From Paracoccaceae bacterium (GTDB lineage: Bacteria > Pseudomonadota > Alphaproteobacteria > Rhodobacterales > Rhodobacteraceae), in the NCBI GenBank assembly GCA_007134865.1, contig SLJW01000230.1, positions 1-34,445 of the forward strand: a stretch of DNA of 34,445 nucleotides, given 5' to 3'. The notes beneath the pieces were generated by a model. It ran no database searches. It saw nothing but the letters and a program-made list of their open reading frames with translations, and had not been told where the DNA came from. Shown in pieces: positions 26,496 to 34,445 of this stretch. The position numbers were made by a program, and so were the translations under genes. Position 1 is the first letter of the stretch. Each line of letters opens with the position of its first letter.

Positions 26496-28580
26496 ATGAC
26501 CCTGTCGATGCAGACCATATTCAAGCCGACGATCCTGCTCGCCCTCGCGCTGATGGCGGTGATCGTGATGATGATCCTGCCGATCCCGGCCTGGATGCTC
26601 GATCTCGGCCTCGCGGCCTCTTTCGCCCTCGCAATCCTGATGTTCACCGTCACGCTCTTCATCCAGAGACCACTGGATTTCTCCATTTTTCCAACAGTTT
26701 TACTGGCATCCTTGATGTTACGCCTGTCGCTCAATGTCTCCTCGACGAAGCTGATCATCGGTGAAGGGCACACTGGCACCCATGCCGCAGGCGGTGTGAT
26801 TCAGGGCTTTGCCAGCTTCGTCATGAGCGGCTCGATCTTCCTTGGCGTGGTAATCTTCCTTGTTCTCCTGATCGTCAATTTCATCGTCATCACCAAGGGT
26901 GCGGGCCGCATGGCCGAAGTCGGCGCGCGCTTCGCGCTGGACGGGATGCCGGGCAAGCAGTTGGCCATCGACAGCGACATGTCCGCTGGCGCCATCGACC
27001 ACCAGGAAGCCAAACGACGGCGCGAGACTGAACAGGCCGAAACCAATTTCTACGGCTCGCTCGACGGGGCGTCGAAATTCGTCAAGGGCGACGCGATTGC
27101 GGGCCTTCTGATTACGCTGCTGAATATCGTGATGGGCCTGATCAACGGCACCATGATGCATGGCATGAGCCTCGGCGCAGCCTTCGAGACCTATGCCATC
27201 CTGACCGTGGGCGACGGGCTGGTGAGCCAGATCCCGGCTGTCATCATCTCGATTGCCGCCGCACTCCTGCTCGCACGCGGTGGCGCCAATGGCGCGACCG
27301 ACAGCCAGCTTTTCGAACAACTGGGCCGCTACCCCTCGGCGATTGCGACAGTGGGGTTCCTGATGGCGCTCTTCGCTTTTGTCCCCGGGCTGCCCTTCGT
27401 GCCCTTCGTGATCGGGGCCAGTGTGCTGCTGGGCCTCGCCTGGCTTGCCCGCAGCGTGCAGGCCAGGGCCGCAGCGGCGGAGGCGGCACCGCTGGAACAG
27501 ATGCCCGAGCCCCCGCGCGCCTCGCTGGGCGATACGCTCGACCTCGATGAAATCCACGTCCAGTTTGCCTCGGATCTGGTGCCCATGGTGCTTGACCCGC
27601 GGATGGGGCTGGATGGGCGGATCTCGAATATCCGCTCTCATGTCGCGCGCGAATACGGGCTGATCCTGCCCGAAATCCGCCTGACCGACGACGCCACCCT
27701 GCCCAATGGGCATTACGCGATCATGATCCATGGCGTCGAACAGGCGCGCGACTGCCTGCGCCCCGACCGGATGCTGGCACTGGTGCAGGATCCGGACGGG
27801 TTCGAGATTGCGGGCGAGGATGTGCGCGAACCGGTCTATCGCAGCCCCGCGCGCTGGATCGATGCGCAATTGCAGGAAGAGGCCGCGCTCTCGGGCACGA
27901 CTGTCGTCAGCCCGATCGAGGTTCTGGCAACGCATCTGCTCGAAGTGCTGAAATCCAACTTTGCCCGCCTCATGACGCACAAATCGCTGCACCGCATTCT
28001 GGACGAGATGACCAGCCTCTCAGACCAGAAACGCGCCGAGGCCAACCGTCGGCTCTTGGGCGAGATGATCCCCGACAAGGTCCCGGTCGATCTGCTGCTG
28101 GGGGTGCTGCGGCTCCTGCTCGAAGAGCGGGTCTCGATCCGCAACCTGCCGCTGATCCTCGAGGCGATGTCCGAAGTGCGCAGCCTGCTGCAGGGCCCCG
28201 AAGCGGTCTGCGAGCATGTCCGCCAGCGGCTCGGCTTTCAACTGGTGGCACCGCTCAAACGCGATGATGGCACCTTGCCGCTGGTGCAACTGGCCCCCGA
28301 CTGGGAAGAGATTTTCGCCACCTATCAGCTCTCAGGCGAGGCGGGTGCGAGCGATGTCGCCCTGCCCCCCGAAGATTTCGCGCGCCTCGGCGAACGCATC
28401 GCGCAGAGCCTCGGCAAGCTCGCGCAGGACGGGATCAGCCCGGCACTCGTGACCTCTTCGCGCCGTCGACGCTTCCTGCGCACGGTGCTGACCGCCAAGG
28501 GGCTGGCGGCCTCGGTCCTCTCCTACGAGGAGATCGGGCTCGACGCCCGCCCTGCCCTGGTCGGGACGATCACTGCATGA
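26496..28580 (+). CDS. flhA: Flagellar export gate protein FlhA
   Basis: FlhA forms the nonameric ring of the flagellar type III export apparatus in the inner membrane. The 694 residues (normal length) have about eight N-terminal membrane helices, the FHIPEP-family loop ARFALDGMPGKQLAIDSDM, and a cytoplasmic C-terminal half from about residue 325 that docks export chaperones. Its stop overlaps the start of fliR by ATGA. It follows the transglycosylase gene by four bases, so it probably belongs to the same transcript. Confidence 0.96.
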   Translation: MTLSMQTIFKPTILLALALMAVIVMMILPIPAWMLDLGLAASFALAILMFTVTLFIQRPLDFSIFPTVLLASLMLRLSLNVSSTKLIIGEGHTGTHAAGGVIQGFASFVMSGSIFLGVVIFLVLLIVNFIVITKGAGRMAEVGARFALDGMPGKQLAIDSDMSAGAIDHQEAKRRRETEQAETNFYGSLDGASKFVKGDAIAGLLITLLNIVMGLINGTMMHGMSLGAAFETYAILTVGDGLVSQIPAVIISIAAALLLARGGANGATDSQLFEQLGRYPSAIATVGFLMALFAFVPGLPFVPFVIGASVLLGLAWLARSVQARAAAAEAAPLEQMPEPPRASLGDTLDLDEIHVQFASDLVPMVLDPRMGLDGRISNIRSHVAREYGLILPEIRLTDDATLPNGHYAIMIHGVEQARDCLRPDRMLALVQDPDGFEIAGEDVREPVYRSPARWIDAQLQEEAALSGTTVVSPIEVLATHLLEVLKSNFARLMTHKSLHRILDEMTSLSDQKRAEANRRLLGEMIPDKVPVDLLLGVLRLLLEERVSIRNLPLILEAMSEVRSLLQGPEAVCEHVRQRLGFQLVAPLKRDDGTLPLVQLAPDWEEIFATYQLSGEAGASDVALPPEDFARLGERIAQSLGKLAQDGISPALVTSSRRRRFLRTVLTAKGLAASVLSYEEIGLDARPALVGTITA

Positions 28581-29368
28581 CGATGGAACTTTTCGACCTG
28601 ATCGACCGGCTCGGCCCCGAACTCGAGGGGTTATTCGCGGGCAGTTTTGGTGTCTTCATCCGCGTGGGCGCGCTGATGGCGCTGGTCCCGGCCTTTGGCG
28701 AACAGGTCATCCCGGTGCGGGTGCGCCTTGGCCTGACCCTCGCCTTCACGGCGATAACGGCCCCAATCATCGCGCCCCAGATGCCACCCGCCAGCCTTGC
28801 CCCCGGCCCGCTCCTGCACCTGATCGCAACCGAGGTCATCGCCGGGCTGATCCTCGGCATCGGCCTGCGCCTGCTGATCATCGTGCTGCAAACAGCGGGG
28901 ACGATGGCCGCACAGGCCACCTCGCTGTCGCAATTCTTCGGCGGCGCCGGTGTGGACCCGCAGCCCGCCATGTCACAAATCCTCGTTGTCGGCGGGCTGG
29001 CGCTGGCGCTGATCCTCGGGCTGCATATCAAGCTTGCCGAACTGATCCTGCACTCCTACAGCCTGTTCCCGCCCGGCCGTTTCCCCGATGCCGACAGCCT
29101 CGGCACCTGGGGCGTGGCGCAGGTCGCGCGCAGTTTTACGCTGGCCTTTTCGCTGGCCATGCCCTTCGTGATCCTGTCACTGCTCTATTACGTCGCCCTC
29201 GGCGCCATCAACAAGGCCATGCCGCAACTGATGGTCGCCTTTGTCGGCGCACCGGCGATCACCTTCGCCGGGCTCGCCGTGCTGCTGCTGACCGCGCCGA
29301 TGATCCTGCCACTCTGGCATGAGGTGCTCGACGGCTTCCTCTTCGACCCGACAGGGCTGCCGCGATGA
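28577..29368 (+). CDS. fliR: Flagellar export protein FliR
   Basis: FliR is part of the membrane export gate with FliP and FliQ. The 263-residue protein has about six hydrophobic segments and typical stretches VPAFGEQVIPVRVRLGLTLAFT, QTAGTMAAQATSLSQFFGGAG and LYYVALGAINKAMPQLMVAFVGAP. It overlaps flhA at its start and flhB at its end by ATGA, indicating tight coupling. FliP and FliQ genes are not in the window. Confidence 0.95.
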   Translation: MTMELFDLIDRLGPELEGLFAGSFGVFIRVGALMALVPAFGEQVIPVRVRLGLTLAFTAITAPIIAPQMPPASLAPGPLLHLIATEVIAGLILGIGLRLLIIVLQTAGTMAAQATSLSQFFGGAGVDPQPAMSQILVVGGLALALILGLHIKLAELILHSYSLFPPGRFPDADSLGTWGVAQVARSFTLAFSLAMPFVILSLLYYVALGAINKAMPQLMVAFVGAPAITFAGLAVLLLTAPMILPLWHEVLDGFLFDPTGLPR

Positions 29369-30453
29369 GCGAGGAGTCGGGCAGCGGCGAAAAGGAATTC
29401 GAGGCCACCCCGCGCAAGCTCGAGGAGAGCCGCCGCAAGGGTGAGGTGCCGCGCTCGACCGACCTGAACACCGCCGCCGCCTTTTTCGGCCTGCTGGTCG
29501 GTGCGCTGGTCTTCGGGCAAAACACGCTGGTCGGGCTGGGCACAAGCGGGGCTGTGCTGCTGGATCAGGCCGAGCCGGTCTCGGCCCAACTCAGCCAACG
29601 CGCCACTCCTGTCGTGGGCGGGCTGATCCTGCAAGTGGCGCAGGCGCTTTTGCCGCTGCTGGCCGTGCCCTTCCTCATGGTCTGGGCGGGGCTGTTTGCG
29701 CAACGCGTCGTCATCTTCGCGCCCGAGAAGCTGCAGCCGAAGCTCTCGCGCATCTCGCCCATCTCGAACGCCAAGAATAAATATGGCCGCAACGGTCTGT
29801 TCGAATTCGCCAAATCGGCAGTCAAGCTGGTGATCATCTCGGTGGTGCTCTGGCTGTTCCTGCTGCACAACCTGCCGCTGATCCTCTCGACACTGCATCT
29901 AACACCGGCGCTGGCGGCGCGTGAGCTGATGTATCTCGTGCTGCGCTTCCTCGCGCTGGTCTTTGTCGTCAAGCTGGCCATCGGTGCGGTCGATTTCTTC
30001 TGGCAACGCGCCGAGCATCTGCGCAAAAACCGCATGACTCACAAGGAGTTGCGCGACGAAATGAAACAATCCGAAGGCGACCCGCAGGCCAAGGGCGAAC
30101 GTCGGCGGCGCGGGCGCGAGATCGCCACCAACCGGATGCTCGAACAGGTCAAGGACGCCGCCGTGGTGATCGTGAACCCGATCCATTACGCGGTAGCGCT
30201 GCGATGGTCGCCCGGTGATCTGGGCGCACCGATCTGCGTGGCGAAAGGTGTGGACGAAATCGCCGCGCGCATCCGCGAACGCGCCGAGGAAGCCGGTGTG
30301 CCGATCCATTCCGACCCGGCGACAGCGCGTGCGCTCCATGCGACTGTCGAGATCGATCAGGAAATCGCGACCGAACATTTCGCCGCCGTCGCTGCGGCGA
30401 TCCGCTTTGCCGAAAAGATGCGGGCCAGGGCCACGAAGGGGCCATGGGCATGA
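29365..30453 (+). CDS. flhB: Flagellar export switch protein FlhB
   Basis: FlhB switches export from rod/hook to filament substrates after self-cleavage in its cytoplasmic domain. The 362 residues start with the family N-terminus (EKEFEATPRKLEESRRKGEVPRS). Four membrane helices span about 37-210, and the linker THKELRDEMKQSEGDPQAKGERR leads to the C-terminal domain. The cleavage motif reads NPIH (271-274), not NPTH; the Asn and Pro that flank the cleaved bond are kept. It overlaps fliR by ATGA and the next small gene by ATGA. Confidence 0.95.
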   Translation: MSEESGSGEKEFEATPRKLEESRRKGEVPRSTDLNTAAAFFGLLVGALVFGQNTLVGLGTSGAVLLDQAEPVSAQLSQRATPVVGGLILQVAQALLPLLAVPFLMVWAGLFAQRVVIFAPEKLQPKLSRISPISNAKNKYGRNGLFEFAKSAVKLVIISVVLWLFLLHNLPLILSTLHLTPALAARELMYLVLRFLALVFVVKLAIGAVDFFWQRAEHLRKNRMTHKELRDEMKQSEGDPQAKGERRRRGREIATNRMLEQVKDAAVVIVNPIHYAVALRWSPGDLGAPICVAKGVDEIAARIRERAEEAGVPIHSDPATARALHATVEIDQEIATEHFAAVAAAIRFAEKMRARATKGPWA

Positions 30454-30779
30454 AAACTCGCGATCTCAACCGGTTGCAGGGCCTTGCTCAGTTGGTGCAT
30501 GACCATGAGCTCGCCCGCAACAGCCGCCTGAGCGGCGCACGCGCCGTAACGCGCGAGAAGCTCGACAAACTGGCGGCGCCCGTGCCCCTCGCCAATGACC
30601 CGGCGCTCTTTGCCGCGCGGCAGGCGCATCTGCAATGGGCCGCGGGCCAGCGCATGATACTGAATCAGCGCCTCGCGCTTGAGACCGCGCGGCTGATCGA
30701 ACAACGCCGCAAGACCGCGCGCAGTCTGGGCCGTCTCGAGGCACTCAAACGCTTGCGCGCGCACCCCCCCAGGGCCTGA
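30450..30779 (+). CDS. Small helical protein at the end of the flhA operon
   Basis: The 109-residue product is rich in Ala, Leu, Arg and Gln with almost no beta-prone stretches, so it should be largely helical or coiled-coil (LQWAAGQRMILNQRLALETARLIEQRRKTARSLGRLEALKRL). Size, composition and place next to flhB suggest a FliJ-like export accessory protein, but I see no diagnostic motif. The ATG at 30450 overlaps the flhB stop (ATGA); another ATG lies two codons upstream. It ends four bases from the convergent aminopeptidase gene. Confidence 0.7.
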   Translation: MKTRDLNRLQGLAQLVHDHELARNSRLSGARAVTREKLDKLAAPVPLANDPALFAARQAHLQWAAGQRMILNQRLALETARLIEQRRKTARSLGRLEALKRLRAHPPRA

Positions 30780-30783
30780 GCGC

Positions 30784-32058
30784 TCAGCCGACCCACTCGC
30801 CACCGCGCATCAGCGCCACCGCCTCACCCGAGGCGCTCAGCCCGTCCACATCGACCTCGGCCGAGCCGATCATCCAATCAACATGGATCAAGCTGGAATT
30901 GCCCCCACGCGCGGCGATTTCGTCTTTCGACAACCCCTCGCCCCCTTCAAGGCAAGAGGCATAACACTGTCCCATCGCGATATGCGAGGCCGCGTTCTCA
31001 TCGAAAAGCGTGTTGTAATAGAGCAAGCCGCTCTGCGACACGGGCGAGCTGTGCGGAACCAGCGCCACCTCGCCCAGCCGCGCCGCGCCGTCATCGGTCG
31101 CGAGCATCTCGCGCAGCACATCCTCACCACGGGTCGCGCGCGCAGCGACAGCCCGGCCTCCCTCAAACCGCATCACGATCTCCTCGATCAGGCTACCCTG
31201 ATGCGAAAGCGGCTTGGTCGCACGCACATGCCCCTCGACACGTGCGGCGTGGGGCGTGGTGAAAACCTCTTCGGTCGGGATATTGGGGTTGCAGCGCACC
31301 CCGTTTTGCGCCGTTGCCGCGCCCCCTTGCCACAGATGCCCCTCGGCCAGCCCGACCCGCAGATCGGTACCGGGGCCGCGAAACTGAAGCGCGTCGAAAC
31401 GCGCTTCATTCAGCATCTTGCAACGCGCGGCGAGTGCTTCGTTATGTGCTGCCCAGGCCGCGACCGGATCGGCATGGTTCAAGCGCGCCGTGCGCGCAAT
31501 CGCCTCGGCCAGCCGGACCAGTGCGGCATCAGCGGGCAGGTCGGGAAAGATGCGGGCGGCCCAGTCAGGGGTCGGGCAGGAGATGATCGACCAGTTGATC
31601 TCGAAACCCGAAATCGCCGCCAGCGCAGGCCGGTAGGCTTGCGCATTGGCCCGGTTGGCGCGGGCAACCTGCGCCGCATCCTGCCCCGCCATCAGCATCG
31701 GGTCCTCGCCCACCAGCGCCAGCCGTGCCGCACCCTCACCGAAGGCCTTGGCCATGCCCTCATAGAGCCAGCCCGGCGCCTGATCGAAACTCGCATCATG
31801 CCCCTCGCGAAACCGCGCCAGCGCCATCTCGCCATCGCTGATCAGGGGCGTCACCTGCCCGGCACCCGCGCGATAGGCGGCATGGGCGATGGCGCGGGCC
31901 AACGGCAAGGCGGCAAGCGGCGTGGTCATGACCAACTCTTGCCCGGGCTGCAGATTGAGCCCGACACGTACCGCCAGCTCGGCCAACCCGTCGAGCAGAT
32001 CCTGAGGCAATGCGGGCGCGTGGCTGGCAGCGGCGGGCGATCCGGCGTCATGGGGCAT
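30784..32058 (-). CDS. M29-family metallo-aminopeptidase
   Basis: The 424-residue protein resembles the AmpS/AmpT (thermophilic aminopeptidase) family, which removes N-terminal residues using two metal ions. Typical segments are GTDLRVGLAEGHLWQGG, NPNIPTEEVFTTPHAARVEGHVRATKPLSHQGSLI (first metal-binding Glu residues), GEVALVPHSSPVSQSGLLYYNTLFDENAASHIAMG, and the late HVDWMIGS. No signal peptide, so cytosolic. The ATG at 32058 was chosen because AGGAG precedes it; the ORF-track start is a TTG at the fliL stop. It lies 59 bases after fliL on the same strand and could be the last gene of that transcript. Confidence 0.9.
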   Translation of the reverse strand: MPHDAGSPAAASHAPALPQDLLDGLAELAVRVGLNLQPGQELVMTTPLAALPLARAIAHAAYRAGAGQVTPLISDGEMALARFREGHDASFDQAPGWLYEGMAKAFGEGAARLALVGEDPMLMAGQDAAQVARANRANAQAYRPALAAISGFEINWSIISCPTPDWAARIFPDLPADAALVRLAEAIARTARLNHADPVAAWAAHNEALAARCKMLNEARFDALQFRGPGTDLRVGLAEGHLWQGGAATAQNGVRCNPNIPTEEVFTTPHAARVEGHVRATKPLSHQGSLIEEIVMRFEGGRAVAARATRGEDVLREMLATDDGAARLGEVALVPHSSPVSQSGLLYYNTLFDENAASHIAMGQCYASCLEGGEGLSKDEIAARGGNSSLIHVDWMIGSAEVDVDGLSASGEAVALMRGGEWVG

Positions 32059-32117
32059 CTGGGTCTCCTGTGCAGTGAAGCCTTGGCCCTCAGGCTGCGG
32101 CAGAACGCAAGGGAGGG

Positions 32118-32582
32118 TCAAGACCCGCTGCGCAACAGATCGGTGATCAGCACGCCGAAGACCACATCCGCGCCAAGGGTCGCCTGCGCCGCCTCTAGCA
32201 GGTTGTTGCGCAGCAGCCCGAGCGTGTCATGCGCCGTGAAACTGCCGTGAAACCCCCCCATATTGGCGTGATCGAACATGACCTGCAGCAGACGGTCGCG
32301 CAATCGTGGGGCATGGGCCGTGACCAGCGGGCGGCTGTCCTCCAGGATCTCGAGCCCCAGCCGGATCACGATGACCGACACGATGCGCTCATCCGTCACA
32401 AGCGGCACCATGAATTGGTTCGAAAACTCGAACAGGCCAATCGCTCCCTGGTCGGGCAAGGGCGGGGGTGGATGGTCTTCGGCTACCTCAGCCGGCTCGG
32501 CACCAGGCCGCAGCATCAGCCCGGCGCCCAACCCTGCCCCGAGGCCCAGCACGATCAGTAAGACCGGAATCAATTTGCTCAT
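32118..32582 (-). CDS. fliL: FliL-like flagellar basal-body protein
   Basis: FliL-type proteins sit beside the stator around the motor. The 154-residue protein has one N-terminal membrane helix (MSKLIPVLLIVLGLGAGLGAGLML), a Pro/Glu-rich linker at about 27-44, and a periplasmic domain with FMVPLVTDERIVSVIVIRLGLEI and RLRDRLLQVMFDHANMGGF. It follows flgH by 29 bases. This alphaproteobacterial type differs from E. coli FliL, so the name rests on layout and flagellar context. Confidence 0.82.
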   Translation of the reverse strand: MSKLIPVLLIVLGLGAGLGAGLMLRPGAEPAEVAEDHPPPPLPDQGAIGLFEFSNQFMVPLVTDERIVSVIVIRLGLEILEDSRPLVTAHAPRLRDRLLQVMFDHANMGGFHGSFTAHDTLGLLRNNLLEAAQATLGADVVFGVLITDLLRSGS

Positions 32583-32611
32583 GCGCCCGCGCCCTTGCCC
32601 TGTCGCGCTTC

Positions 32612-33337
32612 TCAGAACGGTGCCAATATCTCGGTGATCTGCTCGCCATAGCGGGGTTGCTGCACTGTCGAGATGATACCCCGCCCACCATAAGAAATGC
32701 GGGCCCCTGCGATCTTGTCATAGGTGATCTCGTTCTGGCGCGAGATGTCTTCGGCGCGGATATAGCCTGTAACCAGCAACTCGCGCAGTTCGTGGTTGAC
32801 GCGGACCTCCTGACGGCCCTCGATCCGCATCACACCGTTTGGCAGACGCTCGACGACGGTCGAAGCTACACGCAAAGTGAGCTGTTCATTGCGCCGCACG
32901 GAGCCTGAGCCCGAAAAACTGCTGGAATTGGCGGTCTCGATCCCGGCCGCAGTGCTCAACCCGCCCGGCAGACGGCGGTCGATGGCCTGCGGAATACCGA
33001 AAAATTCCGGCACTTCAAGGCTGTTGGAGCCGCTGCGTCCGCGCGCGGTGTTGTTGGATATCTCGGCGCTGTCATTGATCTCGATAACGACTGTCAGGAT
33101 ATCCCCCTGCCGGGAGGCGCGCCGGTCGCCCAGAAGCGAGCGCTGGCCCGCGGACCAGAGCGATGCGTTGTCAACCAGATGCATCCGATCCGTGCGTTCC
33201 GGCAACGGGATGCGGTAGAGCGCGGCATGCTCGACCGTCTCTTCCGGCGGGCTGAAACTCGGCGCGCGGCCGACCTCGCTCAGCGGCTGGCACGCGGCAA
33301 GACCAAGCGCGGCGAGGATCGGGAAGAGATAGCGCAT
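32612..33337 (-). CDS. flgH: Flagellar L-ring protein FlgH
   Basis: FlgH builds the L ring in the outer membrane. The 241-residue lipoprotein starts MRYLFPILAALGLAAC, with a lipobox ending at Cys16. It carries the family segments SLWSAGQRSLLGDRRASRQGDILTVVIEI and LPNGVMRIEGRQEVRVNHELRELLVTGYIRAEDIS. The ATG at 33337 has GAGG upstream. An alternative ATG at 33376 overlaps the flgA stop in an ATGA junction and would add 13 residues before the signal; I prefer the shorter form but cannot exclude the other. Confidence 0.94.
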   Translation of the reverse strand: MRYLFPILAALGLAACQPLSEVGRAPSFSPPEETVEHAALYRIPLPERTDRMHLVDNASLWSAGQRSLLGDRRASRQGDILTVVIEINDSAEISNNTARGRSGSNSLEVPEFFGIPQAIDRRLPGGLSTAAGIETANSSSFSGSGSVRRNEQLTLRVASTVVERLPNGVMRIEGRQEVRVNHELRELLVTGYIRAEDISRQNEITYDKIAGARISYGGRGIISTVQQPRYGEQITEILAPF

Positions 33338-33372
33338 GAGGGCCTCGGATTGTGTGAGGGGAGTTGCAAGCG

Positions 33373-33807
33373 TCATGGCAGTGACCCGGCAGAGCCCGCG
33401 ACCTCGACCATTCCGGCTGTGGTGACGACCCCCTGAACCGATTGCCGCGAGCCCAGATTCATGACTGTGACCGTGTCGCCGAGGGCGCCGCGCGCCAGTG
33501 CGCGCCCCTCCGAGAGGATCACCAGACCACCGCGCCGATAGACCATGCGCACGAGTTCATTGCGTTCGATCACGGCGGCGGGGCCCAGATCGGCCAGTCG
33601 CACCGGGCGGCCGGGATAGATCGCGACCCGCGCCTCCAGCCCGATCACCTGATCGGGCAGGTTTGCGACACCGGGGATCGCGCCCGGTTGCACGGCCACA
33701 TCGCCCGGCCCGATGATCTCGGTCGCGCGGATCAGCCGGGTCGCGACCAGACTGTCGGCAAGCCCGGCGGCGGGCCAGAGCATGAGCAGGACCATCAACA
33801 CTCGCAT
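33373..33807 (-). CDS. flgA: Flagellar P-ring chaperone FlgA
   Basis: FlgA helps FlgI assemble the P ring in the periplasm. The 144-residue protein has a signal peptide (MRVLMVLLMLWPAAGLA) and then the SAF/FlgA C-terminal unit: DQVIGLEARVAIYPGRPVRLADLGPAAVIERNELVRMVYRRGGL and LGDTVTVMNLGSRQSVQGVV. It is shorter than E. coli FlgA (about 219) because the N-terminal domain is missing, which is usual in alphaproteobacteria. The start overlaps the flgG stop by one base (TGATG). Confidence 0.93.
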   Translation of the reverse strand: MRVLMVLLMLWPAAGLADSLVATRLIRATEIIGPGDVAVQPGAIPGVANLPDQVIGLEARVAIYPGRPVRLADLGPAAVIERNELVRMVYRRGGLVILSEGRALARGALGDTVTVMNLGSRQSVQGVVTTAGMVEVAGSAGSLP

Positions 33808-34445
33808 CAGCGCACCTGTGTGGTGGCGCCGAGCATCTGGTCGGCGGCAGTGATGACCTTGGAATTCAGCTCATAGCCGCGCTGCGCCTTGATCAATTCG
33901 GTCATCTCGCGCACCGGGTCGACCGAGCTTTCCTCCAGATAGCCCTGCCGCAAGGTGCCCAGCCCGTCCGTGCCCGGCACGCCAACTGTGGCCGGCCCCG
34001 AGGCCGCGGTCTCGATAAAGAGGTTGGAGCCGATGGCCTCCAGCCCCTTTTCATTGGCGAAACTTGCCAGCGAAAGCTGGCCCAGAAGCTGCGGCTGTAT
34101 CTGGCCAGCAAAATAGCCATAGACCTCGCCCTGCGCATTGATCGAGATCGAGCGCGTGTCATTGGGGATGGTGATGCCTGGCACCACCTCGAAGCCTTCG
34201 GCATTGACGATCAGCCCGTCGCCTGTACGCTTGAGGCCCCCGTCGCGGGTATAAGCCGCCTGCCCGTCGGGCAGCGTCACCTCCAGATAGCCGCGCCCTT
34301 CGATGGCGACATCGAGATCACCACCCGTGAAATTCGATGCCCCCTGCTGAAGTTGCATGCTGACCGAGGCCGGGCGCACACCGAGACCCACCTGCACGCC
34401 CGTGGGCAGCACCGTGCCATCCTGCGCACTGATGGAGCCTGCGCG
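33807..34445 (-). CDS. flgG: Flagellar distal rod protein FlgG (5' end outside window)
   Basis: Only the last 212 residues are present; the ORF-track start at 34412 is an internal GTG (Val), since the frame runs open to the window edge and reads RAGSISAQDGTVLPTGVQVGLGVRP, the conserved FlgG/FlgF region. Downstream are FTGGDLDVAIEGRGYLEV, AYTRDGGLKR and the C-terminal GYLEESSVDPVREMTELIKAQRGYELNSKVITAADQM typical of rod proteins. FlgG forms the distal rod crossing the periplasm. It leads the minus-strand set flgG-flgA-flgH-fliL in this window. Confidence 0.95.
   Translation of the reverse strand, partial: RAGSISAQDGTVLPTGVQVGLGVRPASVSMQLQQGASNFTGGDLDVAIEGRGYLEVTLPDGQAAYTRDGGLKRTGDGLIVNAEGFEVVPGITIPNDTRSISINAQGEVYGYFAGQIQPQLLGQLSLASFANEKGLEAIGSNLFIETAASGPATVGVPGTDGLGTLRQGYLEESSVDPVREMTELIKAQRGYELNSKVITAADQMLGATTQVR

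Noticed and set aside
26718-27992. 424-residue minus-strand ORF opposite flhA
   Set aside because: Antisense shadow; His/Gln-rich composition and no family likeness.
30883-32250. 455-residue plus-strand ORF opposite the M29 aminopeptidase and fliL
   Set aside because: Antisense shadow running across two genes on the other strand, without a start signal.
33338-33376. Longer FlgH start overlapping the flgA stop
   Set aside because: The ATGA junction is attractive, but the shorter start gives a standard lipoprotein signal and has its own purine-rich site; left as an alternative.

Overview
The window looks like a chromosomal stretch from a GC-rich alphaproteobacterium, most likely Rhodobacterales/Rhodobacteraceae. 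This rests on recognised gene content and order, not on a database search: a pccB-to-pccA-to-methylmalonyl-CoA mutase locus with its own ScfR-type regulator (PccR), a LuxR/LuxI pair, PntAB, and flagellar genes in the flgG-flgA-flgH-fliL and flhA-fliR-flhB arrangements. I saw no RNA gene, CRISPR array, insertion sequence or prophage gene. Coding density is high and the longest gap between genes is about 317 bases.

Region 1 (1-11.8 kb) is the methylmalonyl-CoA route of propionyl-CoA assimilation. On the minus strand lie pccB, a small membrane protein, a small secreted protein, two tiny look-alike lipoproteins, an unknown soluble protein, pccA, another small membrane protein and, behind a separate promoter region, the B12-dependent mutase. 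On the plus strand are a Bcr/CflA-type MFS transporter divergent from pccB, and pccR. TTTGCAAA-type palindromes occur in pairs upstream of both pccB and pccR, which suggests that PccR controls both pccB and its own gene. The epimerase and the mutase chaperone (MeaB) are not in the window.

Region 2 (11.9-20.3 kb) holds a secreted SH3-domain protein divergent from a D-2-hydroxyacid dehydrogenase, then lolC-lolD (lipoprotein release), then a quorum-sensing pair (luxR then luxI, both minus). luxR is divergent from glcB (malate synthase G), which is followed closely by a DUF3291 gene and a strong bidirectional terminator.

Region 3 (20.4-25.7 kb) holds pntA-pntB (proton-translocating transhydrogenase), a small isoprenylcysteine/phospholipid methyltransferase-like membrane protein, and kynU (kynureninase) with a perfect 15-base palindrome upstream.

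Region 4 (25.8-34.4 kb) is flagellar. A plus-strand run of transglycosylase, flhA, fliR, flhB and a small helical protein is tightly coupled by stop/start overlaps. It meets a minus-strand run of flgG (cut by the window edge), flgA, flgH, fliL and an M29 aminopeptidase.

Most of the window is ordinary core genome. The points I would check first are the PccR operator pairs with near-helical spacing, the unexplained small membrane/lipoprotein genes inside the pcc locus, the hydroxyacid dehydrogenase that lacks the usual catalytic Glu, the LuxI with a long C-terminal extension, the NPIH (not NPTH) motif in FlhB, and several hairpins or palindromes in short intergenic spaces.
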